Source of the DNA: Emcibacteraceae bacterium
Lineage (GTDB): Bacteria > Pseudomonadota > Alphaproteobacteria > Sphingomonadales > Emcibacteraceae
DNA: 64,000 nucleotides
Assembly: GCA_021774795.1 (NCBI GenBank)
Contig: JAJFIR010000053.1
Location: forward strand, 372,001-436,000
Reading direction: 5' to 3'
The notes beneath the pieces are model-generated. The model was given only the letters and a program-made list of their open reading frames with translations, did not search any database and was not told the DNA's origin. Shown here piece after piece: positions 8,552 to 16,983 of the stretch. Both the position numbers and the translations under genes were made by a program. Each line of letters starts with the position of its first letter. Within the stretch, counting starts at the first letter, position 1.

Positions 8552-9487
8552 ATGAAGGCCAATATTGATGTGAGAGAGCTTCGCAATTGCTTTGGCAAGT
8601 TTGCGACCGGAATTACTGTAATCACGGCTGTGGCACCTGACGGTACAAAAATTGGCCTAACAGTTAATTCTTTTAGTTCATTAAGTTTGGATCCACCAAT
8701 GATTTTATGGAGCCTGGATAAAAAATCAAAAAACCTGATGGTTTTGGAAAACGCTTCACATTTTGCGGTAAATGTCCTTGCTTCCGACCAAATGGATATC
8801 TCCAATAATTTTGCTCGAACCAGTGATGAAAAATTTGAAGGTGTCGAGCTATCACCCAGTCAATGTGATTTGCCGCTTCTGAGCGGTTCCGTCGCACATC
8901 TGGAATGTAAAAAAGTTAATATGGTTGAAGGTGGTGATCATGTAATTTTTATCGGACAAGTTGAACATTTTGAAATTAGTAATAAAAAACCACTTCTATA
9001 TACGAATGGTCAATATACGGTTGCGGCGCGTCACCCTTTAACCAAACTCCCGGAGCCAGACGACGTTGAACAAAAACAACATCATTCCACCGACGATTTT
9101 ATCGTACCATTATTGCTAAGAAGCTATTGGGAAATATCTGATCCCTTTTATCAGGAGCTTCAGGGTGAAGGCATACCTGTTGCCCATGCCAGAATTTTAG
9201 TTCACCTGAGCCATGAAGCAGAACTAACCGCGCCGGAGTTGGCCGCAGCCATTCGAGTTGATATGGCGTCTGTTTCAATGTCGGTTAACTGGTTATGTGA
9301 TAATGGTCATTTAAATAAAACTGATGACGACAAGCTAATCATTTCCGAAAAAGGACTATCTCATCTCAATAATGTACAATCCAGAGCACAGCGTTTTGAG
9401 AACGAAGTCTTGGACGGATACAGCGATGACGATGTTGAGATGTTAAAAGGAATGTTGCGTAAATTAATTTACAGAAAAAACGTATAA
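8552..9487 (+). CDS. Flavin reductase with C-terminal MarR-like domain (HpaC/C1-type)
   Basis: A 311-residue two-domain protein. Residues 1 to about 165 are a flavin reductase domain (FGKFATGITVITAV, NSFSSLSLDPPMILWSL, HFAVNVL), which uses NAD(P)H to make FADH2 or FMNH2 for a partner monooxygenase. Residues from about 180 onward form a MarR-like winged helix (HARILVHLSHEAELTAPELA, VDMASVSMSVNWLCDNGHL). The same architecture is known in the C1 reductase of Acinetobacter baumannii 4-hydroxyphenylacetate hydroxylase, where the MarR-like tail is an aromatic-sensing autoinhibitory domain rather than a DNA-binding regulator. Two HpaB-type oxygenases (20026 and 27726) in this window are the obvious partners, and no other reductase is present. 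A strong terminator follows. Confidence 0.9.
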   Translation: MKANIDVRELRNCFGKFATGITVITAVAPDGTKIGLTVNSFSSLSLDPPMILWSLDKKSKNLMVLENASHFAVNVLASDQMDISNNFARTSDEKFEGVELSPSQCDLPLLSGSVAHLECKKVNMVEGGDHVIFIGQVEHFEISNKKPLLYTNGQYTVAARHPLTKLPEPDDVEQKQHHSTDDFIVPLLLRSYWEISDPFYQELQGEGIPVAHARILVHLSHEAELTAPELAAAIRVDMASVSMSVNWLCDNGHLNKTDDDKLIISEKGLSHLNNVQSRAQRFENEVLDGYSDDDVEMLKGMLRKLIYRKNV

Positions 9488-9517
9488 AAAAAGAGGCTTT
9501 GAAAGTCTCTTTTTTTT
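9488..9517 (+). terminator. Rho-independent terminator after the flavin reductase gene
   Basis: A nine-base-pair stem (one G-T pair) with a three-base loop is followed by an uninterrupted run of T. It begins directly after the reductase stop codon and ends the unit that starts at 5701 or 6221. The A-run on the other side could also help stop transcription of the convergent molybdoenzyme gene. Confidence 0.85.
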
Positions 9518-9534
9518 CTCTCACATAATTTTTA

Positions 9535-11937
9535 TTATTGCGTCAATACTTGCAACTTTTTATATGATTGTGCTTGCCCCGCATCAGCATTAATGATCAT
9601 ATCCGCAATTACCGGGGTTCGGTTAAAATAATGGCCGCTCATTGCGTCTGAAATAGCACCAACCAGCGCAGAAGCGGCGCAGCCCATCAACGGCTCACCA
9701 ATGCCTTTTGCACCCACGGGATTTTGCGGATCAGGCATGTCGACGGCTTGTGTTGTCATATCTGACGGCACATCAAGAATGGACGGTGGTTTGGCCTGAT
9801 AAAAGCCAACATTTGCCGGCAGGCCGTTTTGCGGGTCATAAACTGCTTTTTCCATACTGGCCATGCCAATGCCCATGACGGCACCACCACGAATTTGTTG
9901 ATCCAAACCTTGTGGATGAAGCACGGTACCGCAATCAGCCGTACCGACATAATCAAGTATTTCATGCTTGCCGGTCTCAAGATCAAGTTCGATCATCATA
10001 AAACCAGTGGCGAGCGCGGGAACAGTGCCGTGAAGGTCCATTTTATCTTTCGCGACACCAACCAGTCCGCGGCCCTGAAGCCCCATAACTGCACCTTTCG
10101 TTAGGGGAAAAATATCTTCCGGCATTTCATGGCCATCATATTTGCCGCCGAGTTCAACGGCTCTTTGGCCGATCTGCGCAAAAGTCATTATTTTTGTGGC
10201 GTCAGATTTGGAAAAAACCGTGTTATTAGCGAGATCGTAATCATCAGCGTTACCACCTAGATCCATGGCAGCAATTTCTTGTATTTTTAATTTGGCGTCA
10301 ATTGCCGCAGCATAGTTTGTGCGTGACGTAGTAAAAGATGTGTTGCTGCCGAATTGACCCAATACCCAAGGTAGATTTTTACTGCTATCGCCGTTTTCGA
10401 TCACGCAATTATCCCACGTTGCACCCAGAACTTCCGCAGCAACACGTGTGGTCGTGGCATATGAATATGTCCCAAGATTACCGACGCCGGAGTGAAGATG
10501 AAGTTTACCGTCCGGTTTAATTTGCAATAACCCGTCAAACCCACCGGCACCAGCCGAATGATAAGCTTGACCTATGCCAATGCCAACAACTTTTGAGCCG
10601 TTTCTTTCACCACTTCGTTTGATTTTATCAGCGTAATTAAATCTTTCCGCGCCCATTTTCAACGCTTCCGGTAGATAGGAGCTCGTAACGCCATGCTGAT
10701 CGCCGTCATATAGCGTATCGTGGTCAGGGGCATTTATTTGTCTTATGGCAAGTCGGTCGATGTTTAATTCTTTTGCTGCTCTATCAAGCAGAGGTTCAAC
10801 AATAACGGCCATCTGATTCTGACCCGGTCCACGCTGTGCACCGCAAGGAGGTCGGTTGGTCATTACTGGAATGCCGCGCCAACGCATTGATTGTGGTGTA
10901 TAAACAAGGGAGACAGCACCGCCTGCACTGGTCAAATCAGGGAAACCGGAATTCGGCCCATTTTGCTGCACGATATACAAATCTGCGGCGACAATGCGGC
11001 CGGTAGTATCGAATCCGAGCTTGATATTGCCTTGGAAGCCGGAACGAGCAGAGCCAAGATAATATTCTTCTGCCCGTGTAATACGGTGCATGCAAGGACG
11101 GCCCGTTTTCTTTGACATTATTGAAGGCAAAACCATCGTAGGATACGGGTTGCCTTTTGAACCAAAACCGCCGCCGCAAAATTCAGCTATATAAACAATA
11201 TCTTGAGCAGGAATGCCAAGAAGTCTTGACAGACCCGGCATCATGAAACTCTGACTTTGAGAAGAACCATGAAGGAAACATTTACCGTTCTGCCAATAGG
11301 AGAAAGCACTTCGCGGCTCCATACTATGGTGAGAATTACTTGCTGTTACAAAAGATTCTTCGATAACATAGGCTGCGCTGGCAAAACCTGCGTCAATATC
11401 ACCATATGCCCATTCTTTAGCCGGCTTGCCCATCGGTAATTTATCTTCGCCGGCGTCGGCAAAATCACGCGCGGTCCATTTAATTTTTTCGGTTTGAAAT
11501 CCACGAGTGGCGACGTTTATGTCGTCATGCGCATCTGGGCCTCCGGGATATAAGCTTACGAGAGGGTCCAATGTGAAGGGGAGTACTTCATATTCAACTG
11601 TTATTTTTTCCAAAGCATCTGCGGCAGTTTGTTCGTCAACAGCGGCGATGGCCAATATAGGTTGCCCGACATATTTGGGACTATTTGTTAAAATAGGATT
11701 GTTAGGGGCTTCGATTGGCGGCACATCGTCAGCGGTAAGGATATCAACGACACCGTCCATAGCCAGTGCTTCAGTGGCGTCGATGTTTGTGACATTAGCA
11801 TTTGGCATTGGGCTAAGGAGCATTTTAAGATACAACATACCTTCGGCTTTGAAATCTTCAGCATATTTTGCTTTACCTGTGATTTTAGCCCTTACATCTG
11901 GCGGCGTGAAGTTTTTACCGATTAGGTTATATGCCAT
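9535..11937 (-). CDS. Xanthine dehydrogenase-family molybdopterin-binding subunit
   Basis: An 800-residue large subunit of a molybdenum hydroxylase (CoxL/XdhB/aldehyde oxidase family), which hydroxylates aromatic or N-heteroaromatic carbon with water-derived oxygen. The N-terminal a/b hammerhead domain is seen in VRAKITGKAKYAEDF; cofactor-binding segments include FCGGGFGSKGN, RGPGQNQMAV and the catalytic Glu region VGAKGIGEPLMGCAAS near residue 750. There is no signal peptide. The [2Fe-2S] and FAD subunits that usually form one operon with it are absent from the whole window. The gene is divergent from the MarR gene at 12189 with one operator copy between them. Its substrate is unknown; an aromatic compound is implied by context. 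Confidence 0.9.
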   Translation of the reverse strand: MAYNLIGKNFTPPDVRAKITGKAKYAEDFKAEGMLYLKMLLSPMPNANVTNIDATEALAMDGVVDILTADDVPPIEAPNNPILTNSPKYVGQPILAIAAVDEQTAADALEKITVEYEVLPFTLDPLVSLYPGGPDAHDDINVATRGFQTEKIKWTARDFADAGEDKLPMGKPAKEWAYGDIDAGFASAAYVIEESFVTASNSHHSMEPRSAFSYWQNGKCFLHGSSQSQSFMMPGLSRLLGIPAQDIVYIAEFCGGGFGSKGNPYPTMVLPSIMSKKTGRPCMHRITRAEEYYLGSARSGFQGNIKLGFDTTGRIVAADLYIVQQNGPNSGFPDLTSAGGAVSLVYTPQSMRWRGIPVMTNRPPCGAQRGPGQNQMAVIVEPLLDRAAKELNIDRLAIRQINAPDHDTLYDGDQHGVTSSYLPEALKMGAERFNYADKIKRSGERNGSKVVGIGIGQAYHSAGAGGFDGLLQIKPDGKLHLHSGVGNLGTYSYATTTRVAAEVLGATWDNCVIENGDSSKNLPWVLGQFGSNTSFTTSRTNYAAAIDAKLKIQEIAAMDLGGNADDYDLANNTVFSKSDATKIMTFAQIGQRAVELGGKYDGHEMPEDIFPLTKGAVMGLQGRGLVGVAKDKMDLHGTVPALATGFMMIELDLETGKHEILDYVGTADCGTVLHPQGLDQQIRGGAVMGIGMASMEKAVYDPQNGLPANVGFYQAKPPSILDVPSDMTTQAVDMPDPQNPVGAKGIGEPLMGCAASALVGAISDAMSGHYFNRTPVIADMIINADAGQAQSYKKLQVLTQ

Positions 11938-12019
11938 TATGTTTCTCCCTGAATATGATCATTATTGAATTTAGGTAATATTTGACCTCTTTGCAATGGC
12001 AAAATTTGGGTACAATAAT

Positions 12020-12033
12020 GTTATTATAATAAT
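12020..12033. promoter_or_regulatory. Candidate MarR operator, site 3
   Basis: GTTATTATAATAAT, one mismatch to the consensus, in the gap between the divergent molybdoenzyme gene (start 11937) and the MarR gene (start 12189). It is 82 bases from the former, so it could control that gene, the regulator, or both. Confidence 0.6.
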
Positions 12034-12188
12034 TTAAGTTTTAGAAACTTTGCAATAAAATTTCGTAAATTGGATTAATATTTTGACTTTTATTTACTTA
12101 AGTCATGATTTTCATTATTTTAAATGCTATATAAAAATAAAATGCGTGGCTATTACTCACGACATTGTTAAAAAGGGACGTCAGAAGT

Positions 12189-12662
12189 ATGAGAAGTGGT
12201 TTAAAAAATAAAAACCCATTAGCAGCGTATGATGAAATTGATTTTTCCGAAAAAGATAAACTGGAACTTAATGCTGGTTATTTGTTGCGCCGCGCTTTCA
12301 AGCGGGCCCGTAAACATATGTTAGAGAGAATAAATGATCTTAATTTAACACCCATGCAGACGTCAGCACTTCACGCTTTGGTTGAAAATGGGCCTACTTC
12401 TCAAAACAAACTTGGGCGTTACATCGGAATGGAGCCAGGTAATGTACACGGGCTTGTGGAAAGATTAAGCAAGAAAGACCTTATTACCAGTCGACGCGAC
12501 GAACAAGATGCGCGCCACTATGTATTGGAATTAACGCCGCATGGTAAAAAAACTGCCAACGAAGTTATACCACTTCGCTATCTTGCCAGTGAGGATGTGC
12601 TCGCGCCTTTAAATAATAAAGAACGTGAAAGATTCTTGGAACTTCTGTTGAAACTAACCTAA
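12189..12662 (+). CDS. MarR-family transcriptional regulator 2
   Basis: A 157-residue MarR regulator and close paralogue of the one at 5701. Shared segments include LTPMQTSAL, GPTSQNKLGRYIGMEPGNVH and GLVERLSKKDLITS, that is, the whole recognition helix. Unlike the first copy it keeps a standard charged wing (SRRDEQDARHYVLELT). The ATG at 12189 is chosen over an upstream in-frame TTG at 12165. It is convergent with the maleylacetate reductase gene, with only four bases between them. As the copy with the intact wing it is the stronger candidate for the repressor that binds the GTTATTATAATAAC sites. Confidence 0.9.
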   Translation: MRSGLKNKNPLAAYDEIDFSEKDKLELNAGYLLRRAFKRARKHMLERINDLNLTPMQTSALHALVENGPTSQNKLGRYIGMEPGNVHGLVERLSKKDLITSRRDEQDARHYVLELTPHGKKTANEVIPLRYLASEDVLAPLNNKERERFLELLLKLT

Positions 12663-12666
12663 TTAT

Positions 12667-13728
12667 TTAGAAGGGCACCGGGCGTATTCCCTCATATGCT
12701 TGCTGAAGCATTTCTCTTACCGATTTAATATCAACTGGTTTAGGGTTATATGGCGTTGTTTGAACGGTTTCTTTTGCGGCGATATCCAAATCTTCCATCT
12801 TCATTCCTAGTTCTTTTAAGCTTTTTGGCACGTTAATTTCACTGGCAAAATCAAATATTCCGCCTGATGCACTTGTTGACCGCATTGCCCGTTTAATTTT
12901 TTCCATGGCTTGCGGTGCGGCTGTTTCATTATATGCAACTGCATAGGGTAGGACGACACTGTTAGACTCGCCGTGGGGAATACCGTGATGTCCGCCTAAA
13001 ACGTGACAAAGTTTATGATGAATGGCAATTCCCGCTAAGGTGACGCAATATCCGCTTAACATTCCGCCGTAAAGGACTTGTTCACGCGCCGTAAGGTCAG
13101 TCGGGTCTTTAATGCTGTCGCGTAGTCCGTTCGTTAAGTTGAGAATACCCTCTTCAGCAAATAGATCGGATATTGGACTGGTTGTTTGGGCATAAAGTGC
13201 TTCGACACAGTGTGCTAAACTATTCATACCGATTGTACCCGTATGATGAGCACTCATGGTCGTGGTAAGCACCGGATCGTAAATGGTAGTACTCGCAATA
13301 ACCTTTCGGTCACGGCCTGTTTTTTTATGATTGCCAATGAGCAAACCATAAATTGGTGTGCTTTCAGACCCGCAAGGTGTCGTAGCAACTACGATCAACG
13401 GTTTGTCAGTTCTAAGCGTTATAGCCTTGCCGATACCAATGGTTGAGCCACCGCCGACGGCAACCACGCAGTCTGCATTATGCTTTTTAAATAAATCAAG
13501 TGCGGCCATAGCCACATGTTCAGGACAGTGAGGTTCCGCACCGTCATATATCCCAACGCACATATCGCCAAGCCCATCGATAACATGGCCAATTCGTGCG
13601 ACCATACTTTTCGTACAAGCAATTAATACGCGTGAAGCCCCGAGCACTTTTACCTCATCTTTAAGTTTCAAAGCTGAATTTTTACCAAACACTGCTTTGT
13701 TAGGAACAGGGTCATATTCAAACTGCAT
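12667..13728 (-). CDS. Maleylacetate reductase (iron-containing alcohol dehydrogenase family)
   Basis: A 353-residue enzyme that would reduce maleylacetate to 3-oxoadipate with NAD(P)H. The N-terminal pattern FEYDPVPNKAVFGKNSA, the nucleotide-binding AVGGGSTIGIGKAI, ATTPCGSESTPIYGL and the HHKLCHVLGGHHGIPHGE segment fit maleylacetate reductases rather than general alcohol dehydrogenases. Maleylacetate arises from hydroxyquinol, chlorocatechol or resorcinol degradation; no intradiol hydroxyquinol dioxygenase is in the window, so its supplier is unclear. Its product 3-oxoadipate could enter PcaIJF encoded at 37392-41283. It is divergent from the RraA gene at 13838 with an operator between them. 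Confidence 0.88.
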   Translation of the reverse strand: MQFEYDPVPNKAVFGKNSALKLKDEVKVLGASRVLIACTKSMVARIGHVIDGLGDMCVGIYDGAEPHCPEHVAMAALDLFKKHNADCVVAVGGGSTIGIGKAITLRTDKPLIVVATTPCGSESTPIYGLLIGNHKKTGRDRKVIASTTIYDPVLTTTMSAHHTGTIGMNSLAHCVEALYAQTTSPISDLFAEEGILNLTNGLRDSIKDPTDLTAREQVLYGGMLSGYCVTLAGIAIHHKLCHVLGGHHGIPHGESNSVVLPYAVAYNETAAPQAMEKIKRAMRSTSASGGIFDFASEINVPKSLKELGMKMEDLDIAAKETVQTTPYNPKPVDIKSVREMLQQAYEGIRPVPF

Positions 13729-13767
13729 TACTTCACTCCCATGCTTGACAGCGGTTTTTTAATTAGT

Positions 13768-13781
13768 ATTATTATAATAAC
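13768..13781. promoter_or_regulatory. Candidate MarR operator, site 4
   Basis: ATTATTATAATAAC, one mismatch to the consensus, centred between the divergent starts of the maleylacetate reductase gene (39 bases away) and the RraA-3/hydroxylase unit (56 bases away). It could repress both directions. Confidence 0.6.
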
Positions 13782-13837
13782 ATTAAGAAAGCAAGTTTGC
13801 TTTTGTAATAATTACGATTTCTAGTCTGGATTTGAAA

Positions 13838-14503
13838 ATGAATGATGAACTTCTTAACCGCCTTAAATCAATCGATAGCTGCGCGGTTTCAGATGCTATG
13901 GACAGTTTTGGTTTGCCGGGTGAAGTGACCGGACTAAACAACCAGACAACGAAAGACAAAATTGTCGGCAGAGTTCTAACTGTTAAGCTCAGCACAGAAA
14001 AACCGGTAGGTGGAAGTGTTAAGCATTTATGTTCCGGGGCCATCGAGTGTGGATCCGCAGGAAATGTCATTGTTATCGAGCAACGTACTGGTATTGATGC
14101 AGCGGGTTGGGGTGGCGTGCTATCCAATGCTGCTCAACATAATGGTATTGAAGGTGTAATTGTCGAAGGTCCCGCCCGTGATATTGATGAAGCGGCTGGT
14201 CTTGGCTTTACTGTTTATGCTCGCGGTCATACGGCGAGAACGGCGCGCGGCAGAATATTTGAGCAATCTTTTAATACTGAAATTCAGGTTGGTGACGTAC
14301 GTGTTAATGAAGGCGACGTGGTTATTGCGGATGGCAGTGCCGTGGTGTTTATACCGAAGGATAAGGCAGAAGACGTTGTTAAAATTGCTGAACGGATTGT
14401 TGCGAAAGAACAATTAATGACTGAAGCCGTAAGAAGCGGCACGCCGGTAGGAACAGTCATGGGTTCCAATTACGAAAATATGCTTGATGAAATGGGTAAG
14501 TAA
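13838..14503 (+). CDS. RraA-family aldolase-like protein 3
   Basis: A 221-residue RraA-fold protein, third copy in the cluster. It shows SCAVSDAMDSFGLPG, DAAGWGGVLSNAAQHNGIEG, VEGPARDIDEA and the NEGDVVIADGSAVVFIP segment. The Arg-Asp pair that binds substrate and metal in catabolic members is present. The ATG at 13838 is preferred; a TTG lies two codons upstream. It is two bases from the following FAD hydroxylase gene, so the pair is one operon. The substrate is probably a hydroxy-oxo acid, but members of this fold also include RNase E inhibitors, so activity is not certain. Confidence 0.84.
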   Translation: MNDELLNRLKSIDSCAVSDAMDSFGLPGEVTGLNNQTTKDKIVGRVLTVKLSTEKPVGGSVKHLCSGAIECGSAGNVIVIEQRTGIDAAGWGGVLSNAAQHNGIEGVIVEGPARDIDEAAGLGFTVYARGHTARTARGRIFEQSFNTEIQVGDVRVNEGDVVIADGSAVVFIPKDKAEDVVKIAERIVAKEQLMTEAVRSGTPVGTVMGSNYENMLDEMGK

Positions 14504-14505
14504 AA

Positions 14506-15693
14506 ATGGACAAGTCTAAGAAAATCATCATAGCGGGGGCGGGTATAGGTGGCCTTGCGGCTGCGGCATGTTTGTTACAGGAAGGGTACCATGTTCGCGT
14601 GTATGAGCAAGCACCGGAACTCGGTGAGATTGGTGCCGGTATTCAGTGCAGTGCTAATGCGGTTAAAGTATTACATCATCTGGGACTTGCGGATCGGTTG
14701 GCGGAAGTATCGGTAAAACCAAAATCATTTGAATTTAGACTCTATGACACAGGCGAGGTGCTGCACAAGGTGCCACTTGCGGAAACACATGAAAAAAATC
14801 ATGGTGCCCCTTACTATCATATTCATAGGAGTGATATTCATAAAATCCTTGCCGACAGAGTACTTGAACTCGACCCGGATTCAGTGGTGTTAAACTCTAC
14901 GGCCATCGGTTTTGAGGAAGACAACAATAGTGTTTCCTTGAAATTAAGTGACGGATCAAAAATTATAGGTGATATCTTAGTTGGCGCTGACGGTATAAAA
15001 TCTGCAATACGTGACCAGATTATTGGTGAAACACCACCTGATTTTACCGGACAAGTTGCGTGGCGAGCGACAGTGCCTGTTGAAAAATTACCAAAAGAAT
15101 TTATGGATAAAATTGTTGCCATCTGGTGTGGCCCAAAGAAACACGCAGTGGTTTATTATCTTAGGTCTGGTAAAGTTCTGAATTTTGTAGCTTGCGTGGA
15201 AAATGCAACATGGAAAGATGAATCGTGGACAGTGAAAGCCGATTGGCAGGAACTTAAAGATGATTTTGTCGGTTGGAACGACGAAATACAAATCATTATT
15301 GATAATATAGATAAGGACCAATGTTACCGTTGGGCGATGAATAACAGGAAGCCGATTTATAACTGGCGAACTGATAAAGCGGTCGTAATGGGTGATGCGG
15401 CGCACCCTACTTTACCTTATATGGCGTCAGGCGCGGTTATGGCCATCGAAGACGCTGCTGTACTTATGCGGTCGATAAACGCCAGTGATGATGTTGCTGA
15501 AGCTCTTGATATGTTCCAAAGAAACCGTGTCGACCGCACAGCGCGGATCGTTACGGAATCGACCGAACACGGTGATCTGTACCATCTTTCGAACCGTCAG
15601 GAATTTGAAGAAGGGTTTGGTAAAAAGAATATCGCAAAAGAACGAGGTGAGTGGTTATATTCTTATGATCCGCTCGCTGTGCCTCTCATTTAA
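14506..15693 (+). CDS. FAD-dependent aromatic monooxygenase (salicylate/6-hydroxynicotinate hydroxylase type)
   Basis: A 395-residue single-component flavoprotein hydroxylase. The dinucleotide-binding GAGIGG is at residues 11-16, the DG motif in VGADGIKSAIRDQ near residue 165, and the FAD ribityl-binding GDAAHPTLPYMASGA near residue 300. These fit salicylate 1- or 5-hydroxylases, 3-hydroxybenzoate 6-hydroxylase and 6-hydroxynicotinate 3-monooxygenase. Because a gentisate dioxygenase is encoded at 21505, an activity that makes gentisate (from salicylate or 3-hydroxybenzoate) is attractive. The 3' end overlaps the convergent MFS gene by four bases. Confidence 0.9.
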   Translation: MDKSKKIIIAGAGIGGLAAAACLLQEGYHVRVYEQAPELGEIGAGIQCSANAVKVLHHLGLADRLAEVSVKPKSFEFRLYDTGEVLHKVPLAETHEKNHGAPYYHIHRSDIHKILADRVLELDPDSVVLNSTAIGFEEDNNSVSLKLSDGSKIIGDILVGADGIKSAIRDQIIGETPPDFTGQVAWRATVPVEKLPKEFMDKIVAIWCGPKKHAVVYYLRSGKVLNFVACVENATWKDESWTVKADWQELKDDFVGWNDEIQIIIDNIDKDQCYRWAMNNRKPIYNWRTDKAVVMGDAAHPTLPYMASGAVMAIEDAAVLMRSINASDDVAEALDMFQRNRVDRTARIVTESTEHGDLYHLSNRQEFEEGFGKKNIAKERGEWLYSYDPLAVPLI

Positions 15694-16976
15694 GCTATAT
15701 CAGGTTGCTCTTTTAACCATTCCCGATAAGCTGGTCGCACAAACGCAAGCGAAATTGTGGCTATAATTGCCATTAAGATACATAGATAAAAAGCGTTATC
15801 GTAACTTCCGGTGCTGTCATATATTCTGCCAATCACATAAGGTCCAAGCGCAAAGCCGGTGGATAAAATCATCGTCATGGTGCCAATGGTTCGCGGCAAC
15901 AAAGCCGGGCCATAAGCCTGACGGCAAAGATACGGAACATCGACAATGGTACCGCCATGAGAGAGCCCACGTGCCACACAAAATGCCAATAATGTTTCAA
16001 AACCACCGACCGGGAAAGCTAATAAAACGCCAATTCCAATGGCAATGTAGCAGATCATCACGCCTTTTATGGCTAGCTTATCAAATATCCAGCCAAAGCA
16101 TACTTTGCCAAATATGCTGATGGTAAATATTAAGCTAAAGGCATATCTTGCCATATCGCGGCCAAGTCCTGCTTCTTTATCAATATATTCCACAGTATGC
16201 TGAAGTAGCCCCTGATCGACAAAGCCAATAAGGAAGACACCAATGGCCATGGCGATAAATGTTTTGCCTTTTATTATACTTGCGAAATCTTTAAACATGG
16301 CGGGCATGTCGATTTTAATTTTGGCGGGATCAGCTTTAAGACTATCCGTTTTTAGCCCCATATCTTCAGGATGCTCACGAGCGATGGTTAAGAATAGCGG
16401 TAAGGATATGAACCATATACCTGAGCTCAATATAGCAACGGCGGCACGCCAGCCATAATTAATAATAAGTGGTTCCATCACAAAAGTAAGAAGTGAGCCC
16501 GCAGTGGAGCCGCCAATTAGAGCAATGCCAAGGGCAAGTCCCACTCGCCCTTCGAACCAGCGCGAAACGATAACTTTTACACATATAACCAAACTGATAG
16601 AACCAATACCGAGCAAGACCCCAATTACAGTAAGGTGCCAGAGTTCCGATATAAAAATAAAACCGATCATTGTGAGGCCAACAATTATACTACTTAAAAA
16701 TGCAGTGAGTTTGACACCGAAACGTTGGATAAATTCACCGATAAAAAAAGCAGCAACCGCGCCAGACGTGAATTTGGCACTTGCCAGGATAACGACGTCC
16801 CCGCGTGTCCATCCAAATTGTTCGGTCATAGGTCCGTAAAGCAGAGGAAGCATTACGGTCGGGACGCCAAAGATAAACAAGTGGCAAATAAATGACGCTA
16901 CGACGATCATCCATCCGTAATAGAATAGGGCGGGGCGGTCATTACCGGAAAAATAGGTTTGTATAAGGTTCACCAA
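15690..16976 (-). CDS. MFS transporter 1
   Basis: A 428-residue integral membrane carrier with about twelve hydrophobic segments, of the monocarboxylate/oxalate-formate type branch of the major facilitator superfamily. The loop 2-3 region (FIQRFGVKLTAFLS) and loop 8-9 region (GKVCFGWIFDKLAIKG) fit MFS signatures. It is eight bases downstream of the HD-domain gene on the same strand and related in sequence to the carrier at 25073 (shared AHGG/SHGG-xxVDVP segment). It probably imports an aromatic acid or related carboxylate used by the cluster. Confidence 0.88.
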   Translation of the reverse strand: MVNLIQTYFSGNDRPALFYYGWMIVVASFICHLFIFGVPTVMLPLLYGPMTEQFGWTRGDVVILASAKFTSGAVAAFFIGEFIQRFGVKLTAFLSSIIVGLTMIGFIFISELWHLTVIGVLLGIGSISLVICVKVIVSRWFEGRVGLALGIALIGGSTAGSLLTFVMEPLIINYGWRAAVAILSSGIWFISLPLFLTIAREHPEDMGLKTDSLKADPAKIKIDMPAMFKDFASIIKGKTFIAMAIGVFLIGFVDQGLLQHTVEYIDKEAGLGRDMARYAFSLIFTISIFGKVCFGWIFDKLAIKGVMICYIAIGIGVLLAFPVGGFETLLAFCVARGLSHGGTIVDVPYLCRQAYGPALLPRTIGTMTMILSTGFALGPYVIGRIYDSTGSYDNAFYLCILMAIIATISLAFVRPAYREWLKEQPDIA

Positions 16977-16983
16977 CAGACCT

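Noticed and set aside
8146-8805. 219-codon frame on the minus strand
   Set aside because: It is antisense across the RraA-2 and flavin reductase genes, which are both well supported, and low in family features.
11507-11968. 153-codon frame on the plus strand
   Set aside because: Antisense to the 5' end of the molybdoenzyme gene; its hydrophobic look is a by-product of the opposite strand.
12165-12188. TTG start adding eight residues to MarR 2
   Set aside because: The added residues have no counterpart in MarR 1, and an ATG is available at 12189.
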